The notes: a model not told the origin generated them from the letters alone. Counted from the first letter of the stretch, positions 24,260 to 36,075 are shown. The stretch is 64,000 bases of DNA from Aphrocallistes beatrix (GCA_963281255.1 OY725500.1:2847184-2911183), one strand, 5' to 3'. Made by a program: numbers and translations.

Positions 24260-25325
24260 CACTAGTTACAATTTTGAAGTTTGCACTAATCAGTAAAATG
24301 AGAACTTGCACAAGTCAGAATCGAATTTTCAGACTACTAGCACAAGTCAGAATCAATTTTCTGACTACTAGCACTAGGCAGAATCGAGTTGCAAAATGCT
24401 GCAGTTTCCTCACCTGGGGATTAATTAAATTTTTCCACTACGCGTGATGAATCGCGAAATATGGCAAATTATCACTACTAGCTGTGGTTTAAATTGTTAG
24501 ATACAATTTAGTAAAAATAATATGACAATGAAGATCATGAAACTCACGATGAAATCGTGAGAAATGTGATGGCTGATGCTGCTACATAATCAGAAGTAAA
24601 CCAATCCGTTTGTAGATCGTCACTTTATGAATTCTGAATCTATATTTAAATGTTCCATTTATTATTTACACCTGTGCATTCACAAAACAATTTTATTTAC
24701 ATTGATTACCTCTGATAAAGATATATCTATCTGTATTCGTGTTTATACTAATTCTGACTTGTGCTAGTAATTATAAATCCCATATGTCTTCAATTAGCAT
24801 CTGATTTTCTGTTGTCGGCAACAGCCTTGGCTATGTATCACAAATTTACTGTCACATGTAATAATCAAATCAGAGCCGTTTTCTATTTAGATCAAATGAA
24901 GAATTTTATGCCGAGGTCAACAATATACAATTTGAGAGGCATTCTTTACAATTCCTACTCAATTTTTCCAACTCTGGACGATATTGGTAGGAACATTGAA
25001 ACAAGATTTCAAATATTTACAGAAATTATAATACGCATTCCTTCATTCTTTAATCTTTTTCTCATTTTTTCTGTCATTTTCTCATTTGTTTTCCTCCCAT
25101 TATCTCATTTCGTATTATTGTTTTCTTCAAATTCATATTTTTAAATATATACTATCTTCAGAGCTATTATAAGTTACAATTTTCTGAATTATTAGTTTCT
25201 AGCTAGTATCAGTGGTCAGAAATTTGATTCTGACTAGTTTAAGTACGTAGTCTGAAATTAATTCTGACTTGTGTATGTTCTCATTTTTGTGACTAATGCC
25301 AACTTCAAAATTCTGACTAGTGCAT
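24260..25325. repeat. Foldback element about 1.07 kb downstream of DCTN4
   Basis: The left arm (24260-24390) and right arm (25190-25325) are inverse copies built on spaced AAGTCAGAAT / ATTCTGACT motifs, for example TTGAAGTTTGCACTAATCAG against its inverse. The middle, about 800 bp, is not part of the inverted repeat and includes the frame described next. Confidence 0.7.
24761..25144 (+). CDS. Possible captured coding segment inside the foldback
   Basis: An open frame of 127 codons without an ATG start (first codon TTG). From 24798, just after a splice-acceptor-like TCTTCAATTAG, it reads CIRN-free protein-like sequence: SDFLLSATALAMYHKF, then NQIRAVFYLDQMKNFMPRST and SYSIFPTLDDIGRNIETRF. The last 35 residues are strongly hydrophobic and may simply be T-rich non-coding sequence. 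I do not recognise the family. It could be an exon fragment carried between the foldback arms, or a chance frame. Confidence 0.25.
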   Translation: MLVIINPICLQLASDFLLSATALAMYHKFTVTCNNQIRAVFYLDQMKNFMPRSTIYNLRGILYNSYSIFPTLDDIGRNIETRFQIFTEIIIRIPSFFNLFLIFSVIFSFVFLPLSHFVLLFSSNSYF

Positions 25326-25749
25326 GTACCTCATATTTGTATACATTTCTTATTGTATTCCATTGTAATCTTTATAAACTCGGTATTTTGGTACTTGATT
25401 ATTGATCAGATTTATGTTTAATTTAATTTATACTTATACCAAACGTAGTTATTGAAATATTAGCGTTTATAAAGCAGTACTTTCGCGACAATTCTGAATA
25501 TTCATGCCATTTCAGTGACAAAATTTAAATGACCTACTTACATATAATTCATTGTTCATTAACGCTTATAATTCAATGTTTGCAGTTCTTAGTAATATCC
25601 TTACTATTAAAACTCGAATAATATATATATATATATACAGTATGTCAAGGATTTATTTAGAAAATCGACTTTTAAAATAAAACCTTATAGCAATCTCAAA
25701 GCAGTTTATTTACTTATTCCAACAGTTTGAGCTGGGATTTTAGAGTATA
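25326..25749. other. Spacer with an isolated HLE start block
   Basis: At 25597-25640 the HLE start (CCTTACTATTAAAACTCGAA) and TA microsatellite occur on the + strand, followed at 25638 by CAGTATGTCAAGGATTTATT, which looks like a lone Tc1-type end. Nothing else is recognised. Confidence 0.45.
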
Positions 25750-26527
25750 CAAGCGCGCTTCGCTTTCTTGCGCTGCGCGGCTAGCGAACACTATGTCCGC
25801 CAGAGGTGCCCTGCGGGTGCCTAAGGTCACATTGATTAATTATAAGGTAGAAACATTATAAAAACGTCTATTCTACTGTTATAATCGATATCGCACGAAA
25901 AATCACCAAATTTGTCAATTTTTAAAATTTTGATGCGTAATGATGACGTCATAACAGAGTGATAAGTTATCATTTTTTGATGATAGTTGCATCATATGTG
26001 GGGTATATTAATCTACACATTCTATTAAAATTTCAACCTTCTATCACCTAAAATGGCCGAGTTTTACCCGGAATACTGAAATTACTAATTATAAAAAAGG
26101 TGGCAATGGCGTCATAATTCCATGATGAGTCGACATTATCGTCTGAGCTCAGAAATTAGTGGAGCCATAGCCAAAAGACACCCACATGCCAAAAATCAGC
26201 TTACAGTGCCTGGCAGTTTTTTCAATCAATTCGTTATATATATATATATATATACACACATACAGTCTGTAACTTAAAAATTGAGAAAATTGATACATTA
26301 TTATCAGCCCACATAAATATTAAAAAACTGTTATATGATTGATTCTACTCACATATATTACTCGAGATGTATTAAATAACGCATAATCTAGTTAGATCTT
26401 TTGACTATAGGATTTTTTTGTGCGAGAGTTACTGTCGAAAATATTTGTGACTTAATTTAATCGACTTTTTTTGATATTTCCACATTTATATTTTTTTTAA
26501 AATAAATGTATAGTGTTAGATCTAAAT

Positions 26528-27501
26528 ATGAAGCAGAAACAGACCCGTGAGGCCATTGATGCTTTAATAAATCGTGGTGAACTATCTATGAAGGATATAT
26601 CGAAATCCCTTTATGTAAGTTTGTCGACAGTCTCGGATAAAATCTAGAGATTCGAAGAATGTTGGTATGGCTCGCAAGATCGGATCAGGAAGGCCACAAA
26701 CTAAGACCCTGCATCCAAAGAAGTTTGGCACAGCAAATCAGACGTAACCCTTAATTGTCATTGCGTTCTCTAGCTAATCTGGCTCCAGGTAAACCATCTC
26801 ATGAAACCGTCTGGCGTGCCTTAAAACACCTCAACTATAGCAAGAAGTATCCATCGAACCCTCCCTTAGTAAGTGAAAGAAATCGTGTTAACAGAGTGCA
26901 ATGGGCTAGAAAGCACAAATACCCTAAGAAGTCGTGGTATCAAACCGTATTTGCAGATGAGATGTCAATTCGGCTTTCCAGAGGCAAAATCAAAATGTGG
27001 ACAAAATCCAATAAAAATCGAGTAATTCCAACGAAACATGTTCCCAAAATTAACGTGTGGGCAGCATTTAGCTCAATGGGGACATTTCCACTCTGCATAT
27101 TTACTGAGAATATGAATAGTGAGATGTTTGTACGGATACTAGAAGGTCATCTACTAACTCAGGCCAAAGTATTTCACCAGGACCAATGGCGTGTTGCCAT
27201 GGATATTGATCCCAAGCATACTTCAAAGATTTCCAAGGAATTCCTGGCAAAAAATATCCCTATTCAACTCCCATGGCCATCACAAAGTCCAGATCTGAAC
27301 CCAATTGAAAACCTGTTTGGCTGGCTAAAACAAGAACTTTTGAAAAGAGGACCTAGGACGATTAAAGAACTGAAAAAAGAACTAGAACTTTTGTGGGCAG
27401 ACATAAGTCCCGATTTTCTTCAGCCATACTGCAATTCAATGCCACACCGATGCAAAATGGTTATAAGGCAGGTGGATTCCCCATTAATTACTGATCCCTA
27501 G
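26528..27501 (+). pseudogene. Tc1 transposase (DD34E), N-terminal lesions
   Basis: The N-terminal helix-turn-helix starts at ATG 26528 (MKQKQTREAIDALINRGELS). It meets a TAG after 40 codons and then needs at least two frame changes through SGRPQTKT to reach the open core from 26755. The core of 248 residues looks intact: FADEMS carries the first Asp, WRVAMDIDPKHTS the second, and SPDLNPIENLFGWLK the Glu, with exactly 34 residues between the second Asp and the Glu, the Tc1 spacing. The protein would cut and paste DNA at TA sites; the broken DNA-binding domain makes it inactive. The core's good state suggests recent decay. Confidence 0.9.
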
Positions 27502-27559
27502 TTAGTTATTAGTTTACTGTTCAATTTTGGAGCAAATCTTTCAAGAATTCAATGACTTA

Positions 27560-28048
27560 CACTGCCTGAACAAAAGTATTCGTACACCCCATAATTTCCT
27601 TACAAATAGTTATACTAGTAATACTGATTTATTTAGCGAGTCAAGGTATTTAATTGGTGAGAGATACGCTTAATTTAACTCCAAATTCGAATTCTCCATA
27701 TTCGAATTACTCACTTTTTAATCTTTCAACTTGTTTACACTCCCACAAGGTTAAAATTTTTCAAACTGTGCCACCTCATACCACCAATGCCATCATATAC
27801 AATGGTGATCACTCGCGACATGAGGCATAGGAAAGCAAATACTGAAAATATTTAATCTTGAAGAAGAGTAATTAAGTTGAAAACTTATAAAGTGGGTAAT
27901 TTGAATGTGGAGATTTCGAATTTGAAGTCAAATTAAGTGTATCTCTTACCAATTAAATACCTTGACTCGCTAAATAAATCAGTATTACTATAACTATCTA
28001 TTTGTATGGAGAATTATGGGGTGTACGAATACTTTTGTCCAGGCAGTG
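27560..28048. mobile_element. Tc1-type MITE, copy 1
   Basis: 489 bp with inverted ends CACTGCCTGAACAAAAGTAT, flanked by TA. The arms are inversely similar well beyond the ends (GCTAAATAAATCAGTATTAC on the right mirrors the left). It sits in the 3' part of the Tc1 element. A second copy lies at 29560. Confidence 0.88.
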
Positions 28049-28276
28049 TACATACACTAGCAAAATTCTCAATTCTTATGTTACAGACTGTATATACACA
28101 TTAATCGAGTTTTAATAGCAAGGATTCTTTATGCTTGCACAGCATATTAGAGTATTTTGTTAAATTCAGCCTCATTATTCTTGCTATATAGTGACGTCAT
28201 CATTATTTTTATTTTTTGCTTTCTTGTACTTCATCAGGTGCTTAAACTATTTCTTTCTTAGGATTAGACTGATTTA

Positions 28277-29230
28277 ATGTTTCAATTAGTTAAAAGAGAA
28301 GAAATCGAGAAATATCTAAGATTCTCTTCGCTTACATGTGCTCAAATTTCAAAAAAAGTTGCAGTCACCCTTGCCACAGTGTACAAAGTTAAGAGGCGGG
28401 TGAAAAATGGGTCAAGCCTTCGCCATAACCTTGGCGCTGGGAGACCACGTACCCTACGAAATTCAATAAAAAGGAATATTAGTGCCTATATTAGACATAA
28501 AGCCCACTTATCTCTCCGCTGTATCGCTTCGAATCTTCAAACAAGGGTCTCACATGAGACTGTACGAAGTAGCCTACGGGATATGAACTACAGTAAACCT
28601 TACCCTACTCAATCTCCACTGCTTACGGAGAATCATAAAACAATGCGCGTGAAATGGGCTAAAAAGTTCAGATACCCCAAGAACCAGTGGGCCAAAACAA
28701 TTTTTGTTGACGAAATGTCTGTTTGACTTTCGAAAGGGAAAATTAGGATATGGACAAAAAAGGCCAAAAAGAATCAGTCCTCCACTAAACATTCCCCGAA
28801 GATAAATGTCTAGGCTGCTTTCTGCTCATTGGGAGTTTTCCCAATTTGAATTTTTAAAGAGAATATGGATAACAGATTGTTTATCTAAAAATGGAGTGGT
28901 GTTTACTAACGCAGGCTAACGTATTTTTTGAGAGCAACTGGAGATTAGTCATGGACAACGATCTAAAGCACCTTCGCGGCTAACCCGTGATTGGATTGTG
29001 TATAATATCCCTAAAAAGAGCCTTCATAAAGCCCCGATTTAAATCCGATCGAGAATCTGTTTAGTTGGGTAAAGCAAAAGATGACGGAAAAATGACCAAA
29101 ATATAAAAAAATTAAAATCTATGCTGGAAGAAATTTGTTTCTGAGTTTCTGAAACTATTTTGGGAGTCAATGGCACACCATTGCAAAAAGTGATCGAGTC
29201 TAAAGGGAACTCAATCAATTATTGATATTT
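28277..29230 (+). pseudogene. Second Tc1-type transposase, decayed
   Basis: Opens with MFQLVKREEIEKYLRFSS, a helix-turn-helix (CAQISKKVAVTLATVYKVKR), then the GAGRPRT hinge and SLRCIASNLQTRVSHETVR. The first catalytic block reads IFVDEMSV followed by a TGA in place of an expected Arg codon. After it, LSKGKIRIWTK and KINV are still readable, then stops and shifts accumulate; a degenerate SPDLNPIE-like block (PDLNPIENLFSWVK-like) is near 29035-29070. It is about as far from the 26528 transposase as two subfamilies are. It is bracketed by inverted HLE start blocks at 28100 and 29289. Confidence 0.85.
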
Positions 29231-29288
29231 GAACATTTTTTGAATAATTTTAGGTAGTGGAATTTGCTCTAGGGTATAGAACACCATA

Positions 29289-29345
29289 ATCCTTACTAAT
29301 AAAAATCGATTAATGTTTGTGTATGTGTGTGTGTATAAATATATA
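29289..29345 (+). mobile_element. HLE start block and GT/TA microsatellite
   Basis: CCTTACTAATAAAAATCGAT followed by a GT then TA run. The repeat is interrupted by the pogo-like MITE at 29356. Confidence 0.65.
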
Positions 29346-29355
29346 TATATATATA

Positions 29356-29545
29356 CAGTCGACTCCGCTTAATAGGGTCACTGTTTAATCGGGTTAACCG
29401 CTTAATCGGGCCACTTTTGGTAGGACCGGAATAGCTCTCACACATAGAAGCTAATACAAAATATTTTCGGTTATAATAGGGTTCTCCGCTTAATCGGGAC
29501 AAAATGTCCTCTGACCGATGTGACCCTATTAAGCGGAGTCGACTG
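29356..29545. mobile_element. pogo/Tigger-like MITE, copy 2
   Basis: 190 bp, same inverted ends and interior as 14965-15152, flanked by TA, inserted in the HLE microsatellite. Confidence 0.88.
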
Positions 29546-29559
29546 TATGTATATATATA

Positions 29560-29919
29560 CCCTGCCTGAACAAAAGTATTCGTACACCCCATAATTCACC
29601 ATACAAATAGTTATATACGTAGTTATTTATTTAGCGTGTCAAGGTATTTAATTGGTAAGAGATAGGCTTAATTTAACTTCAAATTCGAATTCTCCATATT
29701 CGAATTACCGACTATTTTATCTTTCAACGTGGCATAGGAAAGTAAATGCTGAAAATACTTAATCTTGAAGAAGAGTAATTAAGTTGAAAACTTATAAAGT
29801 GGGTAATTTGAATGTGTAGAGAAGTCAAATTAAGTGTATCTCTCACATATTAAATATTCTTGAAACGCTAAATAAATCAGTAGATTATGGGGTATACGAA
29901 TACTTTTGTTCAGGCAGTG
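29560..29919. mobile_element. Tc1-type MITE, copy 2
   Basis: 360-bp internally deleted relative of 27560-28048, with ends CCCTGCCTGAACAAAAG and the inverse, flanked by TA. Confidence 0.85.
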
Positions 29920-29933
29920 TATATACATATATA

Positions 29934-30422
29934 CAAGCGCGCTTCGCGCTTGCTTGCGCTGCGCGGCTTGCGGACACTTTGTCCGCCGGAGGCTCCCTTC
30001 GGTCGCCTGGAGTCACATTGGTTAATTATAAGGGAGATAACATCTCTAAATATGTCTGTCCTACTGTGCTAATCGATATCACTCGAAAAATCACCAAATT
30101 TGTGAATTTAAAATTTTTTGATGCGTAATGATGACGTCATAACAAAGTGATGAGTCATCATTTTTTGATGATAGTTGCATCATATGTGAGATATGTTAGT
30201 ATACAGATTCTATTAAAATTTCAGCCTTCTATCTCCTATAATGGCTGAGTTATGCCCGAATAACTGTGTTGCTTAACTTTCAAAAATGTGACAATGACGT
30301 CATAATTCCATGATGAGTCGACATTTTCGTCTGAGCTCAGAACTTACTGGAGCCATAGCCAAAATACTCCCACATGCCAAAAATCAGCTTTCTGCGCCTG
30401 GCAGTTTCTTCAATCAATTCCT

Positions 30423-30500
<78 letters not shown>

Positions 30501-30530
30501 AATATTAATCGAGTTTTAATAGTAAGGATA
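29934..30530 (-). mobile_element. Helitron-like repeat HLE, copy 6, full length
   Basis: Complete from hairpin end (CAAGCGCGCTTCGCG) through both TGACGTCA sites to a long TA microsatellite (about 30426-30497) and the inverse start block ending TAGTAAGGATA. Confidence 0.9.
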
Positions 30531-30970
30531 TATAACGAATCGATTGAAGAAACTGCCAGGCACAGAAAGCTGATTTTTGGCATGTGGGAGTCTTTTGGCT
30601 TTGGCTCCACTACGTCATTGTCACCTTTTTATAATTTGAAATTTCAGTTTTTCGACCATAACCCGCCATTTTAGGTGATAGAAGGCTGAAATTTTATAGA
30701 ATGTGTATACTAGCATACCTCACATATGATACAACTATCATCAAAAAATGATGACTCATCACTGTTATGGCGTCATCATTACGCTTCATTTTTAAAATGG
30801 ACAATTTTTGTGATTTTTCGTGCGAAATCGTTTATAACAGTAAGACAGACGTATTTAGAGATGCTATCTCCTTTATAATTAATCAATGTGACTCCAGGCT
30901 CCTGCAGGGCGCCTCAAGCGGACACGTGTCCGTCAGCCGCGCAGCGCAACCAAGCGAAGCACGCTTGTGG
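30531..30970 (+). mobile_element. Helitron-like repeat HLE, copy 7
   Basis: Begins at TAACGAATCGATTGAAGAAAC without its start block and runs to the hairpin end CGAAGCACGCTTG. It is placed back to back with copy 6, so the pair forms a large inverted repeat. An internal deletion removed the first TGACGTCA area. Confidence 0.85.
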
Positions 30971-31084
30971 TTAATATATACAACCTCTCTTTATTAAATA
31001 ATTGCGTAATCAACTATTTAATAATATTGTTCACCTCCTTAATCATTATCATGTGATAATGACTTACCATAAAACGGTATATAC
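30971..31084. other. Short A+T-rich spacer
   Basis: Nothing recognised. Confidence 0.3.
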
Positions 31085-31678
31085 CTTTTAAAAATCGTTT
31101 TTGATTATCATTTCTAGTTTTGAGATACAGCGTATCAATCAAAGTCTGGTTTTCCTTCTTTCGCTAACACATCTTAATTAATAGTTAAGCACCCGGCTAT
31201 AAGATTTTGAACAAACTATTGTATCGAATGCTTCAAAAAATTAAAATAGATGGTCGACCATATTAGGTACCCCATTAAAAATGTTTTTGAAAAAGGGGCC
31301 AAAATGTCCGTTTTTCCCCAAAATCACCTGCAAATTTCTCAAATAAACAAATTCACTAATGTTCTGGTCTTTTCTGTATTGTAAATGGAGGTAGAGCAAC
31401 TATTTGAGCTTTCAATCCAAAGCCAATTGTCACATTTTTTATTTTGACGGTTAATTTTGAAATTTTAAACTCCCAAAATTTGAATATTAAATACGATATA
31501 AAATAAGTCATTAATGGCCGATAAAACCATTTATAGGCATATATTCGCATTTAAACTAATGATTTTAACATATTCGAACCCAATTTGAGTAAAATTTCAT
31601 AAATCTACAAATTTCCTTGAGGTCCACTAATCCTGAATAGTTTCAGGTAATTGTGAGTAATAATTCATATTGCTACTA

Positions 31679-32622
31679 CAGGGTTTCCCAAAATTCTTGG
31701 CCGGTATATTTCGATTGGTTATTTTGCATTTACTTTTAAATCGTTATTGTCTCATTATATCTACTTTGTTTACTGAATTCATTGTTGCTAATCATAATTT
31801 ATCCTGCTCTAACTATTTGATTCTACTTTCTATTTCAGTTTACCGGCTATTTTCCATCGTCTGAATTATCCTCCCAAAATGAATGATCATGGGATTGGCC
31901 GGGTTTATTGATTCAGAATTTCTTGCCCATATTCGATCATTTTGTCGATCATTTATGCGAATAACTAGAAAGCGGATTCATCCGCCCTGAGAACCTTTTA
32001 CCACTCCTCAAATGTCCAATTCCTATATTCATGTGCGAATCGAAGATGGTTTATCTGATTCGATCTTTAATTAGGGGGATTTGCGGCGTTTATAAGGGTG
32101 GGCACCAAGAATTTCAGTTAAATGCCGGTGTATAGTGGATTTTGATATATATTAACTCTCATTCTTGAGTCTTCTAGAGATCCTTCTTGTAGATTGCCAT
32201 TGTTTTCCCATTGATTTGTTAATAATCAGTTTAGGGACGCGGATTAACTTTTTCGGACGCCCAAACCGGGGCTTGGTTTCCATTGAAGTGCCAGTTCTAT
32301 GGTGGTACAACCATCTTCGATCGTTATCCAAAATCCAACCTCAAGGCAACTTCTTTTTGCGCCAAACCCCATTCAATCATTCCAATGAGCGAACTGAAAT
32401 CCCATGATCTGGCACATTCATTTTGGGAGGATAATCCAGACGATGGAAAATAACCGATAAAAATGAAATAGAGAGTAGAAACAAGTAGTGCGAGTAGGAA
32501 AAATTACGAATAGTAACAATGAATTCAGTAAACAAAGTAGATAAAATGAAACTATAGTGGTTCAAAAATAAATGCAAAATAACCAATCGAAATATACCGG
32601 TCAAGACTTTTGGGACGCCCTG
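31679..32622 (-). mobile_element. Tc1/mariner deletion derivative with about 240-bp inverted repeats
   Basis: Ends CAGGGTTTCCCAAAATTCTT and CAGGGCGTCCCAAAAGTCTT are inverted, flanked by TA, and the inverted similarity extends about 240 bp inward on both sides. The middle holds a remnant of the transposase (next entry). Confidence 0.85.
31905..32340 (-). pseudogene. Tc1/mariner transposase remnant between long inverted repeats
   Basis: The minus-strand reading includes the hinge KPRFGRPKKL, helix-turn-helix STRRISRRLKN and SKSTIHRHLTEILGAHPYKR, and then a first-Asp block RADESAF. At least four stops interrupt it, and the second and third catalytic residues have been deleted. The order and spacing match the N-terminal half of Tc1-type transposases, so this element is an internal deletion product that kept its long ends. 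Confidence 0.75.
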
Positions 32623-33672
32623 TACTCCCGAGTAAAATCTATCAGTTTATAATGAATTAGGATCTAATAAGTAGATTAGGTAGTTAGAACAAGATTCTAC
32701 GACTTTTGGTTTCCAAGTTACGATTTTTAAACAATGCTACGTCATCAATTTAAAATTTAACATTCCATAGGATGTAGAGCAATTATGATTATTGAATAAT
32801 AAATATATCGTTATAAAATGTATATTAGCAATTGAGAACTCGAAATTTGGGGGTATATTTACAGATATAGAACGATATCTCTTTTTGGACCCTAATTGGG
32901 GGTTTCTGACCATATATGGAAAGTCTTAAGTCAATACTTTCAAAATAATTATGAAAAGTGTTCAATTCTTTCTGTATACATTATTAACAACAATTTTAAT
33001 GATTGTTTTGCATAATATCCTCACTTGAATACATAATTCTTTATTAAATTCACTATTTTTTAATTTATTCAAGTTCTCCATTGTATTTTTATTACGATAA
33101 AGTCAATGATAAGTCGAGAAATATGATTTTTTTGACAAAGGGATGTTTGAGGAACCTATATATTATCGTATATATCCTTTCATTTAACTTTTGAAAGGAT
33201 ATTCTTTCTATCTTCAATACTTTTTGAGATCTGACATAAGGCTCTTTCGGGGCCTAGAGAGGTTTTGTACCCGAACATTACCCAGTAATAGTCATAACTC
33301 ACGAACCAATAGTCAGATTTGAACCCTTTTCTAAAAGATGATAATATTATTACTGATGCAATTATCGCCAGATATCTGCCATTGAACCTGCCATTCCCTG
33401 AGGATTAAAGAAAGTAAATATATATATATTTTTGATTCATTTCAAAGGGATTTTAGTGGTCTTTTTTCTATATTTATGCATTATATAATCTCCAAAAGGT
33501 GAACAATGTTTGAGCTCCATATCATTAAAAAATATCAAATATGTAAAAAACTTTCGTGAGTAAACTAAAAAAAATCAAAATACGTGCCTTCCAGGTAGTA
33601 CAATGAGATGTTAGACCACTCAGTAATACAATGAGATCAATTAAAAAAACTGGCTTTTTTTTACGCCAGGCC

Positions 33673-33947
33673 ATAGCTTACTACGATGCATGATATCTTC
33701 CCACTTCGTCAATTCTCATTTTGTCAATTTCCTATTTCGTCAATTCCCATTTCGTCAACGTCGACGAAATGGGAACGTGTCACATAACAGTTTATGTATA
33801 ACGCTGAAACACAATTGTTCATAGATGAATACGTAGTTACCTTTGTCATCTACTGGGGCTTCGCCATGATTATTGTCGTGTAAAATCATAGTTTTGGTAA
33901 TTAAGTAGATCTGACTAGTTATTATTAAAATTTACTTGAATTGGATG
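33673..33947. other. Spacer with short CGTCAATT repeats
   Basis: At 33702-33770 four loosely spaced copies of TTCGTCAATT occur, ending in the palindromic stretch CATTTCGTCAACGTCGACGAAATG. No gene is visible. Confidence 0.45.
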
Positions 33948-34844
33948 TTCACCGAGACGACAAAAGGGAAACGAGCTGTAATCCATGAATGTAATATGCA
34001 TCAAAAATTCGAGAATACGGACCAAAGTCATGGTGGAGATGTCAAGATAGAAGCTGTAATGACAGGCTTAGAGTATGGATAACGATATTGTGGTCACGTG
34101 TCAAGAACTCATCATCATCCCCCAAATAGGGCGAAGATTACCGCGCAGACAGTAAGAAGTAATAAGAAAAATGATCAAAAGAGCTATTGAAGAAACTACA
34201 TCAATTCCTAAACTATATGCTGAAGAATTAACTACAGTTTCAGGATATAATGGAGTCGAACATTCCGAAATAGCGATCAATCTACCACAATTTCCAGCTA
34301 TAAAGTCATCATCTTTCAAGTATCACACTTGGTGGTGAGTGGACTCGCACTATTCAAGGGGAAGACATGCTTCATACAAACCCTGGCGAGAATGATCTTG
34401 AAATAATTATAATGTTTGCATCAAAGAAAATTTAGAGATTTTATGTAACTCTGATTATATTTATCTCGATGGAACATTCAAATCATGTCCAGATTTGATT
34501 TTATCAGCTCTTCACACTCCATGCTTTCGTAGAGGGGAAACAATTCCCATTTGTTTACGTTCTTCTACCTGGAAAGACCAGAGTTATATGAGCGAATGTT
34601 TCAAATGCTAAAAGAAGCTTGTTGGAATAACAACATTCAGATGAATCCAAAGAGAATAATGTCAGATTTTGAATGTTCTTTGGTTCCATCTATTGTAATT
34701 CAATTTCCAGGAGCTAATGGTTATTTTTATCATTTTTCTCAAGCGATCTGGAGGAAAGTTCAAAGTCTAGGTTATCAATCCGAGTACGTAAACAATGATC
34801 AATTTATTTGTACGAGAGATGATGGCACTTGCTTTCATTCCTGA
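33948..34844 (+). pseudogene. MULE transposase with FLYWCH-type zinc finger, decayed
   Basis: The N-terminal pieces FTETTKGKRAVIHECNMHQK and, one frame over, WRCQDRSCNDRLRV match a FLYWCH zinc finger, the usual DNA-binding module of animal Mutator-like elements. KRAIEETTSIPKLYAEEL and ILPQ-like INLPQFPAIKSS follow. The MULE catalytic core starts with YIYLDGTFKSCPD (first Asp), continues VEGKQFPFVYVLLPGKT, then YERMFQMLKEAC and IMSDFECSLV (second Asp). After IWRKVQSLG the frame stops, so the part with the catalytic Glu is truncated. At least four frame changes are needed. No terminal repeats or 9-bp duplication were identified. Confidence 0.8.
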
Positions 34845-34916
34845 ATAGGAGGTAAGCATCGCGTTCCAATCACTTTGTATAGATACACCTGAGAACCACT
34901 GAACTAATACATTAGC

Positions 34917-36000
34917 TGTCTCAAATCATTAACCAAGCACAATAGAGCTTAGGAATGTTTACCAGCATATATACTATGGTGTCAAAGTACCCATATCCGT
35001 TGTTAAATATAGATTAGTCAGCATATGATTGCGCGCAATAGGGTGTATAAAGTTATTCGCATTGAAATGAGATATGAATGGGTTAATACGGAAAATTTGG
35101 AATTTGCTACAATCCAGTGTTGCTATGGAAACGTGTTTTGGTCAGTGAGGGTCATATCTTGAAAACCGGAAGAGCTAGACATTCAAATGTAATTCCATTT
35201 GATAGCAAATAGACTACATTCTATTAATTAAGCGATAATATAATTTTGATGTCTAAATTCAATGGTTTACGAGATATTCGACAGATTACCAAATGTGACC
35301 AATATGATAACTTGTCTAATAACTCGTAAACCATTGCATTTAGACAAATAAATTATATTATCATTTTATAGGAAAGAGTCTATTCACTATCAAATGGACT
35401 TACATTTAAAGGAATAGCTCTTGCTGTTTTCAAGATATGACCCCAACGTTTCAATAGCTACACTGGAATGGCAACATTCCATGAAAAAATTCCAATATTT
35501 TTGTCTTAACCCATTCACATCTCAATTCAATGCGAATTATTTTATAATGAAATACTTAGAAGCGCACTTAAACGAGGCTATATTTTGATCATAAAATATA
35601 TAGAATTTTGATCAGAAAACCAATGTGGAACTTTGATCAGAAATGTGGGATTTCAATACTAATTAATATTAATTCCACATTTCTGATCAAAGTTCTACAT
35701 TGGTTTTCTGATCAAAATTCTGCATATTTTATAATCAAAATATACAGTCTCCTCTCAAAAGGCCTGAAATCAATTTGTCACAAATATAACATATTACGCA
35801 ATCATTTGGTGACTAATCAAAATTTTAACAACGGATATGGGTACTTTGACATCATATTTATATATACTGGTAACACATTCCTTAGTCTATTGTGCTTGGT
35901 TAATGATTTAAGGCACTTCATGTATTAGTTCAACCATCTACCGCATCCCTAGTCCGAAATCCGCAAGTTGCTGTGAGGTCATATATACAGTAAGCTATGA
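34917..36000. mobile_element. Family F palindrome, copy 3, left end lost
   Basis: Arms at about 34917-35310 and 35330-36000 are inverse copies, and the sequence follows copy 1 (CATATCCGTTGTTAAA, ACGTGTTTTGGTCAG). The right end reads GCTGTGAGGTCATATATACAG...GCTATG. The left terminus is missing. A small palindrome lies inside the right arm. Confidence 0.75.
35582..35751. repeat. Small palindrome, 170 bp, in an F arm
   Basis: ATTTTGATCATAAAATATA on the left and its inverse on the right, with internal TTTGATCAGAAA units meeting at about 35667. It interrupts the right F arm. Confidence 0.7.
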
Positions 36001-36075
36001 CCAGGAACCTTTTTTCGAAGGCAAATCCTTTAGCATTGCAATATGAAAAATTCTAAATGATTATCGGACATACTA

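Larger units (their letters stand above)
26263..28090 (+). mobile_element. Tc1 element inserted in HLE microsatellite
   Basis: Ends CAGTCTGTAACTTAAAAATT and the inverse of CAGTCTGTAACATAAGAATT are terminal inverted repeats, flanked by TA (26261-26262 and 28091-28092). Inside are a transposase pseudogene and a further MITE at 27560-28048, giving three nested levels. Confidence 0.9.
25750..28125 (-). mobile_element. Helitron-like repeat HLE, copy 5, split by a Tc1 element
   Basis: The hairpin end and body occupy 25750-26262. The microsatellite is interrupted by the Tc1 element at 26263-28090, and the remaining start block (inverse AATCGAGTTTTAATAGCAAG) is at 28091-28125. The third hairpin here uses G-T wobbles (AGGTGCCC / GGGTGCCT). 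Confidence 0.85.
31085..33672 (+). mobile_element. Family R element, copy 4, both ends eroded
   Basis: R body sequence is recognisable from GAGATACAGCGTATCAATC to the terminal TTTTTACGCCAGGC, but neither TTAA terminus is intact. It is split by the Tc1 derivative at 31679-32622. Confidence 0.65.

Noticed and set aside
25749-25850. tRNA-like G+C-rich islands with stem-loops in HLE ends
   Set aside because: The hairpins are sequential palindromes without a cloverleaf, A-box/B-box order or CCA-type acceptor pairing.
28100-29312. Inverted HLE start blocks as terminal repeats of the second Tc1
   Set aside because: The blocks belong to neighbouring HLE copies and do not carry Tc1-type ends or TA borders.
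30310-30610. Frames rich in Ile-Tyr repeats near several microsatellites
   Set aside because: They are translations of TA runs in HLE copies.
31670-32604. Two similar hydrophobic frames on opposite strands (near 31670 and 32377)
   Set aside because: They are the two inverted arms of the Tc1 derivative read outward, not membrane proteins.
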